A stretch of DNA of 64,000 nt, taken from contig NZ_JAYFUM010000009.1 in NCBI RefSeq assembly GCF_034929435.1, positions 174,255 to 238,254 of the forward strand, in the 5' to 3' direction. Positions 1-8,888 of this stretch are shown piece after piece. The translations under genes were made by a program, and so were the position numbers. A model generated the notes under the pieces. The model was not told the origin of the DNA. It saw only the letters and a program-made list of their open reading frames with translations, and did no database searches. Numbering within the stretch: the first letter of the stretch is position 1; every line of letters begins with the position of its first letter. This DNA comes from Arcicella rigui (GTDB lineage: Bacteria > Bacteroidota > Bacteroidia > Cytophagales > Spirosomataceae).

Positions 1-590
1 TGTTTTTCTTCTTGAAAATACTTTTCCCAAACCGAACCCATCAACACATAGCCCTGAAAACCAATACTTTGCAATAAATCTTCATTTTCCTCACGAATGC
101 CCCCTAATGCAAAAACAGGAATTTCACTTTTCCGAACTTGAAAGAAAAACCGCAATTCATCCATTGTAAAAGCTCCGATATAATCTGTTTTAGAGATACT
201 TTTTAAAATAGGACTCAAAAAAACATAATCAGCTTTGAAAGCTAAATTCTCAATGGCATTCAAAGTATGTAAAGAAAAACTAACGCTAAGTCCTCTGTTT
301 CTGAGTAGTTTCACCATGTTTTCCATCACAAATTCATCCATATTTTGTCGGATTTTTTCGGTTATATGAATGCCTCTGAGATTATACTTTTTTATCAATT
401 CATGATGTGAATGCAGTACAATTTTTTTATAAAATTTTGGAGAAATACTTTTTAAAAAGCTCTCATACTCTTTCAAGGATTTATCAGGTTTTCTAAGGTG
501 AAAAATCAAAGAATCTTCCATTAATAATTGTTCAATAATGGCAATTTCTCCTTCAAAATCAGTAGGGTTAGATAAAATTACTTTTTGCAT
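1..590 (-). CDS. Thiamine phosphate synthase-like protein (ThiE/TenI family), C-terminus outside window
   Basis: This reading frame starts at an ATG at 590 and stays open to the left edge, giving about 196 residues without a stop. The translation carries TIM-barrel features of the ThiE/TenI family: an RGIHIT segment near residue 73, FLSPI near residue 125 (compare the VGP(I/V) strand of ThiE) and ALGGI near residue 162 (the phosphate-binding loop). ThiE joins the pyrimidine and thiazole moieties to make thiamine phosphate; TenI-type relatives act on the thiazole. It lies downstream of thiS and thiC on the same strand, so a role in thiamine synthesis is well supported. The sequence is divergent, so synthase versus TenI-like tautomerase is not settled. 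Confidence 0.8.
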   Translation of the reverse strand, partial: MQKVILSNPTDFEGEIAIIEQLLMEDSLIFHLRKPDKSLKEYESFLKSISPKFYKKIVLHSHHELIKKYNLRGIHITEKIRQNMDEFVMENMVKLLRNRGLSVSFSLHTLNAIENLAFKADYVFLSPILKSISKTDYIGAFTMDELRFFFQVRKSEIPVFALGGIREENEDLLQSIGFQGYVLMGSVWEKYFQEEK

Positions 591-605
591 ATATACTTTA
601 TTTAT

Positions 606-748
606 TTAGTGATTGAGTTGTTAATTAGTGAGTTAGTGAATTGTGAATTAGTGATTTAATAACCGTTAGTTATAAGTTCAGTAAATTTAGTTAAAGAAAA
701 TAACTCACTAACTCACAATTCACTCATTCACAACTCACTCAATCACAA
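606..748. repeat. Long imperfect inverted repeat between thiC and the thiE-like gene
   Basis: The left arm (about 608-655) and right arm (about 700-748) are built from short words such as AATTGTGAATTAGTG and its complement, and they pair with each other over some 45 bases with a few mismatches. In the operon transcript this would form a long hairpin just after the thiC stop codon. A compositionally similar inverted repeat lies after ftsK at 42126-42288. Confidence 0.65.
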
Positions 749-2614
749 TTAAACATACACCTCCGCACCGTTTTCAACGAATACTTTTGCTCTTTCAGCC
801 ATGCCTTTTGCCAATGCTTCTTGTTCTTCTACTCCCATGTTTTCGGCATAATCACGTACTTCTTGTGTGATTTTCATCGAACAGAAATTGGGGCCGCACA
901 TCGAACAAAAGTGAGCAATTTTTGCTCCTTCGGCTGGTAAAGTTTCATCGTGATACTCACGTGCGGTGTCTGGGTCGAGCGATAAATTGAATTGGTCTTC
1001 CCAACGAAATTCAAAGCGAGCTTTACTCAAAGCATTGTCTCGAATCTGAGCTCCGTAATGTCCTTTGGCAAGGTCGGCAGCGTGTGCCGCAATTTTATAA
1101 GTAATAACGCCCGTCTTTACATCTTCCTTGTTTGGCAAACCTAAATGTTCTTTTGGCGTAACATAACAAAGCATCGCACAACCAAACCAACCAATCATCG
1201 CCGCACCAATGCCAGAAGTAATATGGTCGTAAGCTGGTGCAATGTCAGTTGTCAATGGGCCAAGTGTGTAAAAAGGTGCTTCATGACATTCTTTCAATTG
1301 CTTGTCCATATTTTCCTTAATCAGGTGCATTGGCACGTGACCCGGCCCTTCAATAATGGTTTGTACATCATGTTTCCAAGCGATTTTGGTCAATTCGCCT
1401 AAAGTTTCCAACTCAGCAAATTGAGCAGCATCGTTGGCATCGGCAATACTTCCCGGACGGAGTCCATCGCCCAAAGAAAAAGCGACATCATAGGCTTTCA
1501 TAATTTCGCAGATTTCTTCAAAATGCGTATAGAGAAAATTCTCTTTATGATGTGCCAAACACCATTTTGCCATGATACTGCCCCCACGAGACACAATGCC
1601 CGTTACTCTTTTTGCCGTCATCGGCACATATCTCAACAATACGCCAGCATGAATCGTGAAGTAATCAACACCTTGTTCGGCTTGCTCGATGAGTGTATCT
1701 CTAAAAATTTCCCAAGTTAAATCTTCGGCTTTCCCTCCTACTTTTTCTAAGGCTTGATAAATCGGTACTGTACCAATGGGTACGGGAGAATTTCGGATAA
1801 TCCACTCACGGGTTTCGTGAATATTTTTGCCAGTTGATAAATCCATGATGGTATCAGCTCCCCAACGACAAGCCCAAACGGTTTTTTCTACTTCTTCTTC
1901 GATGTTCGACGAAACCGCTGAATTACCAATATTAGCATTTACTTTCACTAAAAAATTACGCCCAATAATCATCGGTTCACTTTCTGGATGATTGATATTA
2001 CTGGGAATGACAGCCCTGCCCATCGCTACTTCTGAACGTACAAACTCGGGCGTTATTAAGCCTTTTGGTGTATTTGCTCCAAAACTATGTCCTTCGTGCT
2101 GATGTCCGATACTTTTCAAAGCATCAATTTTCTGGTTTTCACGAATGGCGATATACTCCATTTCTGGCGTAATGATGCCTTTTTTGGCATAATGTAATTG
2201 CGAAACATTTTGCCCTGCTTTGGCTCTCAAAGGCTTTTTCAGATGTTCAAAACGTAAATAATCCAAAGCTGGATTTGCCAAACGTTCACGACCGTAATTG
2301 GATGTAATTGAATCTAATTCTTCCACATCCCCACGATTTACAATCCACGACTGACGTAATCTGGGCAAGCCTTTTCTTACATCAATGTCAATGTTGGGGT
2401 CTGTAAAAGGCCCGCTGGTATCGTAAACCGTTACGGGTGCATTTTTAGACATTACTTTTCCATTCACCAAAGTATCCGACAAAGTGATTTCACGCATGGC
2501 TACCTTAATATCATGAATTTGTCCTTGTACATATACTTTTTTGGATGCAGGAAATGCTGCTCGACTGATGGTTTCAGTCTGAGGCGTTTTTTCAGTTTTC
2601 TTTGTGTTTTTCAT
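749..2614 (-). CDS. thiC: Phosphomethylpyrimidine synthase ThiC
   Basis: ThiC is the radical SAM enzyme that rearranges aminoimidazole ribotide into hydroxymethylpyrimidine phosphate for thiamine. The 621-residue product has the expected length and carries the C-terminal iron-sulfur motif CSMCGPNFC (Cys about 570, 573 and 578), the CX2CX4C arrangement typical of ThiC. I chose the ATG at 2614 (MKNTKK), which lies 17 bases after the thiS stop; an upstream in-frame TTG at 2635 overlaps thiS and adds only seven residues. It is the second gene of the thiS-thiC-thiE-like operon and should be controlled by the TPP riboswitch upstream of thiS. Confidence 0.97.
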   Translation of the reverse strand: MKNTKKTEKTPQTETISRAAFPASKKVYVQGQIHDIKVAMREITLSDTLVNGKVMSKNAPVTVYDTSGPFTDPNIDIDVRKGLPRLRQSWIVNRGDVEELDSITSNYGRERLANPALDYLRFEHLKKPLRAKAGQNVSQLHYAKKGIITPEMEYIAIRENQKIDALKSIGHQHEGHSFGANTPKGLITPEFVRSEVAMGRAVIPSNINHPESEPMIIGRNFLVKVNANIGNSAVSSNIEEEVEKTVWACRWGADTIMDLSTGKNIHETREWIIRNSPVPIGTVPIYQALEKVGGKAEDLTWEIFRDTLIEQAEQGVDYFTIHAGVLLRYVPMTAKRVTGIVSRGGSIMAKWCLAHHKENFLYTHFEEICEIMKAYDVAFSLGDGLRPGSIADANDAAQFAELETLGELTKIAWKHDVQTIIEGPGHVPMHLIKENMDKQLKECHEAPFYTLGPLTTDIAPAYDHITSGIGAAMIGWFGCAMLCYVTPKEHLGLPNKEDVKTGVITYKIAAHAADLAKGHYGAQIRDNALSKARFEFRWEDQFNLSLDPDTAREYHDETLPAEGAKIAHFCSMCGPNFCSMKITQEVRDYAENMGVEEQEALAKGMAERAKVFVENGAEVYV

Positions 2615-2631
2615 TAGTTTTTTCTGAAACC

Positions 2632-2835
2632 TCAACCGCCTTGTGTAGCTCGAATCAACATTAATCTATCATTATTTTGAAGAACAGTTTCAGCCCAAAG
2701 TACACGAGGAATCACTTCTTCGTTGATGGCAACGGCAAGTCCACGCATATCGGTAATCTGCTGAATTTCAAATATTTTGATTAATGTAGGAGTATCTGAA
2801 AACTCCAAAATTTCGTCATTTACAAAGACAGTCAT
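2632..2835 (-). CDS. thiS: Sulfur carrier protein ThiS
   Basis: This is a 67-residue ubiquitin-fold sulfur carrier that ends in the required Gly-Gly (TQGG). The C-terminal glycine is thiocarboxylated and donates sulfur for the thiazole ring of thiamine. The ATG at 2835 (MTVFVNDE) fits the usual ThiS start; an upstream in-frame TTG at 2862 would add a non-conserved leader. It is the first gene of the operon and sits about 250 bases downstream of the TPP aptamer. The thiazole synthase genes thiG and thiH are not visible here and may lie beyond the left edge. Confidence 0.93.
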   Translation of the reverse strand: MTVFVNDEILEFSDTPTLIKIFEIQQITDMRGLAVAINEEVIPRVLWAETVLQNNDRLMLIRATQGG

Positions 2836-3088
2836 CGGTTTTATGTTAAGATTTAAAAACAAATGAACCTTAGAGAAGACCTAAAAAATGAAGTAATTTG
2901 ATGAGGGAATGATTGGCTCTGAAAGCACAAAATAAAGCCCACGCTTAGTTGTACACCTAAACAGGAATCTATTTTTCGCAATAGTAAACAGCCCAAAATT
3001 GATGGACGTTTCCTTAAAAAGCACAATCAAGAAAAGCAGTGATTTTAAAAACGATATAAAATCGTATCTGAAATGAAATTTCTGCCTT

Positions 3089-3168
3089 ACTTTTTCCTAC
3101 GCAGCAATTACGCCGTTCAGGTTTTGAGGGTATAATCTCAGCCCGTTGTATTAAGGCACCCCTAAAGT
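3089..3168 (-). promoter_or_regulatory. TPP riboswitch (THI element)
   Basis: Read on the minus strand, this contains the conserved blocks of the TPP aptamer in order: GGGGTGCC (about 3162-3155), GGGCTGAGATTATACCC, AACCTGAACGGCGTAATTGC and GCGTAGGAAAAAGT. The outer stem pairs ACTTT at the start with AAAGT at the end. It precedes thiS-thiC, the classic target. A small stem ACGAT/ATCGT followed by a short T run lies about 30 bases downstream (near 3050-3070 on the minus strand) and may be part of the expression platform; the rest of the 250-base leader has no obvious gene. Confidence 0.95.
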
Positions 3169-3517
3169 TTGACACAAATGTAAATGATAAAATCAGTTAA
3201 TTCCAAATGAACTGCCAATAACTTATTAGAAAATCTATGTTGACGTAAAACGTTCAACGTATTTTTTCTTCAAATGCTTTCTGCCAATTTCAATTTTCTA
3301 AAGCTAAAATGAATAAAATGTTAAACGCATTTCGATATAATACTATTCAGACTTGGAATATTTAAAGAAATCATAGACAAGTATTCATTTATCTTTAGTT
3401 CGTATATTTTTATTGTTTTTTCGAGATAAATTCTGTAATTTTTAGTACTTAACCAAGTAGTTGTGTAATACTATTATTACACATTTTTAATAATCCTTCA
3501 AAATCCAATTTTATAAA
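3169..3517. other. Intergenic region between divergent thi operon and AraC gene
   Basis: About 350 AT-rich bases hold the divergent promoters of the thiamine operon and the AraC-type gene. An imperfect inverted repeat, GTTGACG followed by CGTTCAAC, is visible at about 3239-3258. I see no coding sequence or recognised RNA beyond the riboswitch next to it. Confidence 0.5.
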
Positions 3518-4390
3518 ATGTCTAAAATTTATCGTGAAATCACTCCACTTACTGCCAATGATTGTTTCATGGTTTTTGCCAGAAATAAAAACAAATTTGA
3601 TTTCCCACTACATTATCATGAAGAGTATGAACTAAACTTTATTGAAAATGCCGAAGGTGCTAAACGAGTAATAGGCGACAGCGTCGAGTTCATTGCCAAT
3701 GAAGAATTGGTTTTGGTTGGTTCAAATATTCCTCACGGATGGTTTTCCAAAGAAACTGAAACCGACAGTATTCACGAAATTACGATTCAGTTTCATCGAG
3801 ATTTATTTGATGAAAAATTTCTGAAAAGAAATCAAATGAACCGACTGAGAACGATGCTTGAACGTTCAGCCCGTGGATTGGTATTTTCGCAAGAAACCAT
3901 CCAAAAAATAAAACCTCAACTTATTAAACTCACTCAAACAAATGATTTCAATTCTGTCATTGAATTATTATCCATTTTACACCATTTGTCTGTCTCAAAA
4001 GATAGCAAAATGCTCACTTCTCCGTCATTTACCAATGGTAATTCTCAATCTGATACCCGACGAATCGAAAAAGTATTGGAGTACATGAGAAAAAATTATC
4101 AGCAAGACCTTTCTCTCGAAGATATTTCAAAAGTATTAAGTATGACAGTAGTTAGTTTCAGCAGGTTTATCAAAAAAATGACTGGAAAAACTTTTGTAGA
4201 TAGCTTGAATGAAATTCGTTTAGACCACGCCACTCGCCTATTGGTCGATTCTAATTTATCTATCGCTGATATTTCGTCTCGCTGTGGTTATAACAATCTT
4301 TCATACTTCAACAGGATTTTTAAAAAGAAGCATAATTGTACGCCCAAAGAGTATAGAGATAACTACTCAAGTATCAGAACTTTCGTCTAA
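3518..4390 (+). CDS. AraC family transcriptional regulator with N-terminal cupin
   Basis: This is a 290-residue cytoplasmic regulator. The N-terminal half is a cupin-like sensor (FPLHYHEEYELNFI near residues 30-43 and a later SNIPHGW). The C-terminal 100 residues form the AraC double helix-turn-helix: the first helix pair around LSLEDISKVLSMTVVSFSR and the second around SIADISSRCGYNNLSYFNR, ending with the usual TPKEYR. Such proteins usually sense a sugar or related ligand and regulate adjacent genes. The next gene on the same strand is a PfkB-like kinase 147 bases downstream with its own -7 element, so it is a candidate target. The ligand cannot be read from the sequence. Confidence 0.93.
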   Translation: MSKIYREITPLTANDCFMVFARNKNKFDFPLHYHEEYELNFIENAEGAKRVIGDSVEFIANEELVLVGSNIPHGWFSKETETDSIHEITIQFHRDLFDEKFLKRNQMNRLRTMLERSARGLVFSQETIQKIKPQLIKLTQTNDFNSVIELLSILHHLSVSKDSKMLTSPSFTNGNSQSDTRRIEKVLEYMRKNYQQDLSLEDISKVLSMTVVSFSRFIKKMTGKTFVDSLNEIRLDHATRLLVDSNLSIADISSRCGYNNLSYFNRIFKKKHNCTPKEYRDNYSSIRTFV

Positions 4391-4491
4391 GTATCAAGAA
4401 ATGTCAATCGTTCTAAAAGATATTTTTTTCAAAAAAGCAGCATTTATTCATAAAAAATATTAATATTAAACAATTATTTCTCTAAATTGTA

Positions 4492-4499
4492 TAATTTTG
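4492..4499 (+). promoter_or_regulatory. Candidate -7 promoter element (TAATTTTG)
   Basis: The octamer matches the Bacteroidota -7 consensus TAnnTTTG and lies 39 bases before the proposed TTG start of the PfkB-like gene. No clear TTTG -33 box is visible at the usual spacing, so confidence is moderate. Confidence 0.45.
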
Positions 4500-4537
4500 T
4501 AGCAATCACAAGAGAAAAATTAATACAATCAACCTAA

Positions 4538-5761
4538 TTGTTAAATCATAAAAACAACATTCTTACTTTGAAAAAAATATTACCTTCATTAGTTAAAGCC
4601 CTCAAAAAACATCAAACTTCGGGCAAATCATTAAGAGCTATCATTGGATTTGATGGTTATGTCAATACGATTCAAAAAATCATTAAAAGTAAAAATAATG
4701 GTAAAATTAGCTTCTACAATTCTATCAGTGAAGTAGCCGAACAGCTTATGAATTTGGCTGGAGAAAATGCCAATATTGAGCTTCGTCACTTAGAAACAAA
4801 ACTCGGAGGTATCGCTCCTACTTTAGCTAATTCATTAGCTGCTTTGAATATCAAAAGTGTTTGCGTAGGCACGATGGGCTATCCAGATTTGAACAGTGCT
4901 TTTGAAGAAATGCACCCAAACTGCGAATTAGTGACGATAGCCGCACCCGCCAAAACAAACACCTTAGAATTTGCGGATGGAAAATTGATTTTTTCAGAAG
5001 AAAGTACTTTTCAGCAACTTACTTGGTCGTACATTGCGGCATTAGCTGGCATTGATAATATTGGGAGATGGATTTATGAAAGCCATTTGGTAGCTTTTGC
5101 CAATTGGGCAAATATCATTCACAGTACTGATATTTGGAGAGGGATTCTCAACGACATCGTGATGAATCTTGCTCCTTCGAGCAACCATAAACCTGTGCAT
5201 TATTTTACGGCTTCAAAAAGTAAAATTTCTGATGATGAAGATGAAGGTTTTGGCATGAGATACAAAAATTTCTTTTTCGATTTTGCTAACTTACTCAAAC
5301 ACAGCAACGAAGAAATTCTTGAAGCTTTAGAAGTCGTTAAAGAGTACACTCCTTATGGCAAAGTAAGTTTGAGTTTAACCGAAAAAGATGCCATTCACCT
5401 CTATGGACTTTTGGGCGGTGAATATGCAGACGAGCGTGAACTTACCGATATTGCTAAATGGATTTATGACAATACACACATTCATCAAATTGTAGTGAGT
5501 GGCAAACATAGTGCGGTGGTAGCTTTGAAAAATCGTGAGGTACTTTTGAAAGGAAGTAGTTCGATTCAAGAAAGAGTATCAACTGGTGGTTTTGAACACC
5601 TCAATGCAGGTTTTTGTTTGGGTTTACTCTTAGATTTGACCGTAGAACAAACAACGGCTTTGGCTTTAGCAAACTATGAATTGTATTTAATCAACGGTGC
5701 AAGTCCAGAATTTGAAGACCTCATTCAACATCTGATTGAATGGGAAAAAGAATTTCACTGA
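4538..5761 (+). CDS. PfkB-like carbohydrate kinase family protein, non-ATG start
   Basis: The 407-residue product resembles a divergent ribokinase/PfkB-fold kinase: an early GFDGY strand (about 37-41) where PfkB proteins begin their sugar-binding core, a KLGGIAPTLANSLAAL segment (about 88-103) like the family GG-x-NxA motif, and a late STGGFEHLNAGFCLG segment (about 347-361) in the place of the DTxGAGD nucleotide and catalytic signature. The catalytic aspartate of that motif appears replaced by a HLNAGF sequence, so the activity is uncertain. A stop at 4535-4537 precedes the TTG at 4538, and no in-frame ATG occurs before residue 71, so translation must begin at TTG 4538 or TTG 4568. It follows an AraC regulator that may control it. 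Confidence 0.65.
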   Translation: MLNHKNNILTLKKILPSLVKALKKHQTSGKSLRAIIGFDGYVNTIQKIIKSKNNGKISFYNSISEVAEQLMNLAGENANIELRHLETKLGGIAPTLANSLAALNIKSVCVGTMGYPDLNSAFEEMHPNCELVTIAAPAKTNTLEFADGKLIFSEESTFQQLTWSYIAALAGIDNIGRWIYESHLVAFANWANIIHSTDIWRGILNDIVMNLAPSSNHKPVHYFTASKSKISDDEDEGFGMRYKNFFFDFANLLKHSNEEILEALEVVKEYTPYGKVSLSLTEKDAIHLYGLLGGEYADERELTDIAKWIYDNTHIHQIVVSGKHSAVVALKNREVLLKGSSSIQERVSTGGFEHLNAGFCLGLLLDLTVEQTTALALANYELYLINGASPEFEDLIQHLIEWEKEFH

Positions 5762-5852
5762 TAAGTAGTGATTGGTATTTTATGTATCTGATAATCAAAA
5801 TTTTACATAAATAAAAACGCCGTCAAAATGGTCTTCATTACTTATACAAATC

Positions 5853-5883
5853 AAAAAAAGCCAGAGAATTCTGGCTTTTTTTG
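5853..5883. terminator. Bidirectional intrinsic terminator
   Basis: The stem AGCCAGA/TCTGGCT with AATT between is flanked by an A run on the left and a T run on the right. It lies between the converging PfkB-like and YebC genes and can serve both strands. Confidence 0.9.
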
Positions 5884-5917
5884 ATTTGTAAATACTTTAC
5901 TTTAAGCATTTACTGAA

Positions 5918-6634
5918 TTATTTCATGTTGTGATACACGTTCTGAACGTCGTCATCTTCTTCCAAACGGTCGATAAGTTTTTCAACATCAGCCATTTGTT
6001 CTTCGGTAAGTTCTTTGGTATCGTTTGGAATTCTTTCAAAGTCAGCTCCTAATAATTCAAAACCTTTTTCTTCTAAGAATTTTTGAATTGCACCAAAAGC
6101 AGTAAACTCACCGTAAATGTTGATTTGGTTTGTTTCTAAATCCAAGAAGATTTCGTCTGCACCATAATCAATCAATTCTAATTCTAATTCTTCAACATCA
6201 ATATTGGCTGTTTTAGCGATTTTGAACACACATTTACGTTCAAAGATAAAATCCAACATGCCTGTTGTACCAACACTTCCACCACATTTAGTAAAGTGAC
6301 TTCTGATATTGGCAATCGAGCGATTGGTATTATCGGTAGTACATTCCACTAAAATCGCTACTCCGTGTGCGGCATATCCTTCGTAAACAATTTCTTTATA
6401 GTCTTCTTGCTCTTTTGAAGACGCTTTTTTGATAGCACGTTCAACATTATCTTTTGGCATGTTTACTGCCTTGGCATTCTGGATAATGGCACGTAAGCGT
6501 GAATTTGAATGAGGGTCTGGACCGCCCGCTTTTACTGCTATGACAATATCTTTACCAATTTTGGTAAATGTTTTTGCCATTTGTCCCCATCGCTTAAACT
6601 TTCTTGCTTTACGAAATTCAAATGCTCTTCCCAT
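5918..6634 (-). CDS. YebC/PmpR family protein (TACO1-like)
   Basis: This 238-residue protein has the canonical family length and N-terminus (MGRAFEFRKARKFKRWGQMAK) followed by the conserved GGPDPHSNSRLR and NMPKDNVERAIKKA segments, then the two mixed alpha-beta domains with GGSVGTTGMLDFIFE. YebC proteins were described as DNA-binding regulators, and recent work on the family and on mitochondrial TACO1 points to a role in translation of difficult peptide stretches. The gene is monocistronic, flanked by terminators on both sides. Confidence 0.95.
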   Translation of the reverse strand: MGRAFEFRKARKFKRWGQMAKTFTKIGKDIVIAVKAGGPDPHSNSRLRAIIQNAKAVNMPKDNVERAIKKASSKEQEDYKEIVYEGYAAHGVAILVECTTDNTNRSIANIRSHFTKCGGSVGTTGMLDFIFERKCVFKIAKTANIDVEELELELIDYGADEIFLDLETNQINIYGEFTAFGAIQKFLEEKGFELLGADFERIPNDTKELTEEQMADVEKLIDRLEEDDDVQNVYHNMK

Positions 6635-6730
6635 TTCTATTGTTAATTGTTTGGCTAATTTCTTTTTGAGGTTGCAAAGTTAGGAATTATTGTGTTTTTA
6701 AGCAATGAAGTTTCATTTTGTCATTACACA

Positions 6731-6758
6731 AAAAAAGCTCATGGAATCCATGAGCTTT
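6731..6758 (-). terminator. Intrinsic terminator of the NTF2-like gene
   Basis: On the minus strand a perfect stem AAGCTCATGGA/TCCATGAGCTT is followed by a run of Ts, 26 bases past the stop codon of the gene ending at 6784. Confidence 0.9.
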
Positions 6759-6783
6759 ACTGAATGTTAAAGTATATTTTTTT

Positions 6784-7329
6784 CTACCAACCGTCGTCAG
6801 CTTTAGGTTTTACGTTAGCTGATGATTTTTTGACCGCTTTTGGTGCTGAAGTTGTAGGAGTACTTGCCACTGATGCCCCCGAACCTTTGAGTTGTCCGTT
6901 CAAATCTGTACGGCTGAATACTCTGCTAACGATTTTCCAGTCGTTACCAAATTTCAACATACTCAATAAATCAACGTATTTGAATTCACCAAAACGAAGT
7001 TCAACCGTTGCTAAAGCCGAAATACCGATATAAGAATACGAAATCAATTTTGTTGAACCTCCGTTACTCTGAATACCCCCAGCTGGCATAGTTGAGATAA
7101 ATTTTGCCACTGGTATATCTTGCAAAGTACCAGTATTGGTATTTACACTTCTTAGCAGAGCCGTTGGATGAAAAGCAAGGTTCAAACGGGCTGCATCTCC
7201 ATTCAAAACGCCATCAAGATAATTGTTGATACAAACTTTGATTGCTTCATCTTCTGTTTGAGCTTTTACCGAGAAAGTCAGACTAAGAATAAAACAAGAT
7301 AAACTGAGAAGTATTCTTGAAATTTTCAT
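6784..7329 (-). CDS. Secreted NTF2-like (putative lumazine-binding type) protein
   Basis: The 181-residue product starts with a Sec signal peptide (cleavage expected after VKAQ, about residue 24). The core resembles the NTF2-like 'putative lumazine-binding' family: an early helix with EAIKVCINNYLDGVLNGDAARL, a FHPTA turn, then beta strands with LATVELRFGEFKYVDLLSMLKFGNDWKIVSRVF. The last 35 residues are a low-complexity Ser/Thr/Ala/Lys tail. Such small periplasmic proteins have unknown ligands. It has its own terminator, so it is likely a single-gene unit. Confidence 0.8.
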   Translation of the reverse strand: MKISRILLSLSCFILSLTFSVKAQTEDEAIKVCINNYLDGVLNGDAARLNLAFHPTALLRSVNTNTGTLQDIPVAKFISTMPAGGIQSNGGSTKLISYSYIGISALATVELRFGEFKYVDLLSMLKFGNDWKIVSRVFSRTDLNGQLKGSGASVASTPTTSAPKAVKKSSANVKPKADDGW

Positions 7330-7524
7330 GTGTTTAATTTATTTGTCTTAATAAAGTAAATGACTCAATTATTTGTGTTAAAATACTGAATAACTGCATT
7401 TTATATCCATCACCCAACACGCATCATTCGTCATTTTCAATTAGAAGGTTTTATCCTTCTAAAATTAGTTTTTTTTTATGATTTAACGATGAATTCTTTG
7501 TTTTTATTATCGAATTTAACACGC

Positions 7525-8757
7525 TTACTCAGTCTCAAGCTCTTCTGGCAAACCTTCGCCACTCATAAAATACCATGCTCTTTCTGGATATAAAATCGAC
7601 TGTGCCACTTTTACTCTTGCCAAAGCATGATTTGATACATTTTGTAAAATAATTATCGACGAATTATCACGATTGTTGTGCATATAATAATTCTTGAAAC
7701 CATGCCACCAACCTGTGTGAAATGTTAGCCATGAACCATCGTCTAATAGTTGTAATCGCCAACCATAGCCATAATTTTTGGTAATTAAATTTTTGAATGA
7801 GTGTGCTGGACGGAATGCCTCTTCGAGGGTTGACATTTTCACTAATTTTTCGTTATTCAAAGCCATATCCCATTTGTACAAATCTTCAACGGTTGAATAA
7901 ATACCTTTATCACCCACAACACCATCAAGATGGTCGAAGGGTACTTGCCAAAAACCTCTACGACGTGGCGTGTAGCCAACAGCCGCCGAAGCAACTAATT
8001 CTGGTTTATTAGGGTCATACACAAAACTTCTTGACATTCCTGCTGGGGCAAAAAGGTGTTTTTGAGCATAATCTCTGAAAGACATTCCCGAAAGTTTTTC
8101 TACAATATAAGCCAGTAAAGCATAGTTTGAATTATTATAATTAAACCTGCTATTCGGATTATAATTGATGCCGGGTTTGTAGCGAGCAAACAAATCTACA
8201 ATTTGCCCGTTGGTCATGGCTACTTTTTTATCAATAATTCTATCCAAGCAATATACATAATTCGGAATTCCAGACGAATGCGTAAGTAAACTTTTGATAG
8301 TGATACTTGGGTCGTAGGGGAAATTCGGAATGTATTTATACACTGGGTCGTCGTAGTTAATCAGACCTTTCTCATGCAATTGCATAATCGCAACAGCCGT
8401 AAACTGTTTTGATACCGAAGCCAACTGAAATTGTGTTTGTGTAGTATTGGTATCTTTCTTACTAAAGCTTGCAAAACCAAATGCTTTTTTGTAAATCACT
8501 TTGCCGTACTGCGATACCAGCACAGCACCATTAAAACCATTCAGTTTATGAAGTTTTTTAAAAAAAGTATCTAATTTAACCGCCTTTCTGCTGGCAACTT
8601 TAGGGTCAAAAAGTTTAGCAATGCTATCATTTCTTGAAGCCACTTTGGTCGATATTTCTTCTCCGAGTTTTTTGGGTTGGTGCGAACAAGCCAAAATCAC
8701 AAAGCCTGAAAAGAAACAACTCAGTACAATTTGTTTTGTAAATTTCAAAAGTATCAC
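7525..8757 (-). CDS. Serine hydrolase of the beta-lactamase/class C family, lipoprotein
   Basis: The 410-residue protein begins with a signal ending in the lipobox VILACS, so it is probably anchored by Cys24. It carries the serine-beta-lactamase-like triad: SxxK at S114-K117 in LASVSKQFT, a YNN-type motif in the region around residue 210 (FNYNNSNYALLAY) and HTG in LTFHTGWWHG near residue 345. These are features of AmpC-like esterases, D-aminopeptidases and penicillin-binding proteins; the HTG form is common in the non-lactamase members. The predicted start is GTG at 8757, with TTG at 8748 as an alternative. The substrate is unknown. Confidence 0.9.
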   Translation of the reverse strand: MILLKFTKQIVLSCFFSGFVILACSHQPKKLGEEISTKVASRNDSIAKLFDPKVASRKAVKLDTFFKKLHKLNGFNGAVLVSQYGKVIYKKAFGFASFSKKDTNTTQTQFQLASVSKQFTAVAIMQLHEKGLINYDDPVYKYIPNFPYDPSITIKSLLTHSSGIPNYVYCLDRIIDKKVAMTNGQIVDLFARYKPGINYNPNSRFNYNNSNYALLAYIVEKLSGMSFRDYAQKHLFAPAGMSRSFVYDPNKPELVASAAVGYTPRRRGFWQVPFDHLDGVVGDKGIYSTVEDLYKWDMALNNEKLVKMSTLEEAFRPAHSFKNLITKNYGYGWRLQLLDDGSWLTFHTGWWHGFKNYYMHNNRDNSSIIILQNVSNHALARVKVAQSILYPERAWYFMSGEGLPEELETE

Positions 8758-8888
8758 GTTTTATAAAAGGATTATATAATAAAAAGAGTGGTCGATTCTG
8801 ATGGCAATTTACTGCTTGAATTTGAAATTTGCCAATCTCATCTTTAAATTGGATTGTATTTTTAACATTTTTTCAATCAATTCGCTCA

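Noticed and set aside
1145..1720. Plus-strand open frames inside thiC
   Set aside because: They are antisense shadows of a highly conserved gene with no recognisable product.
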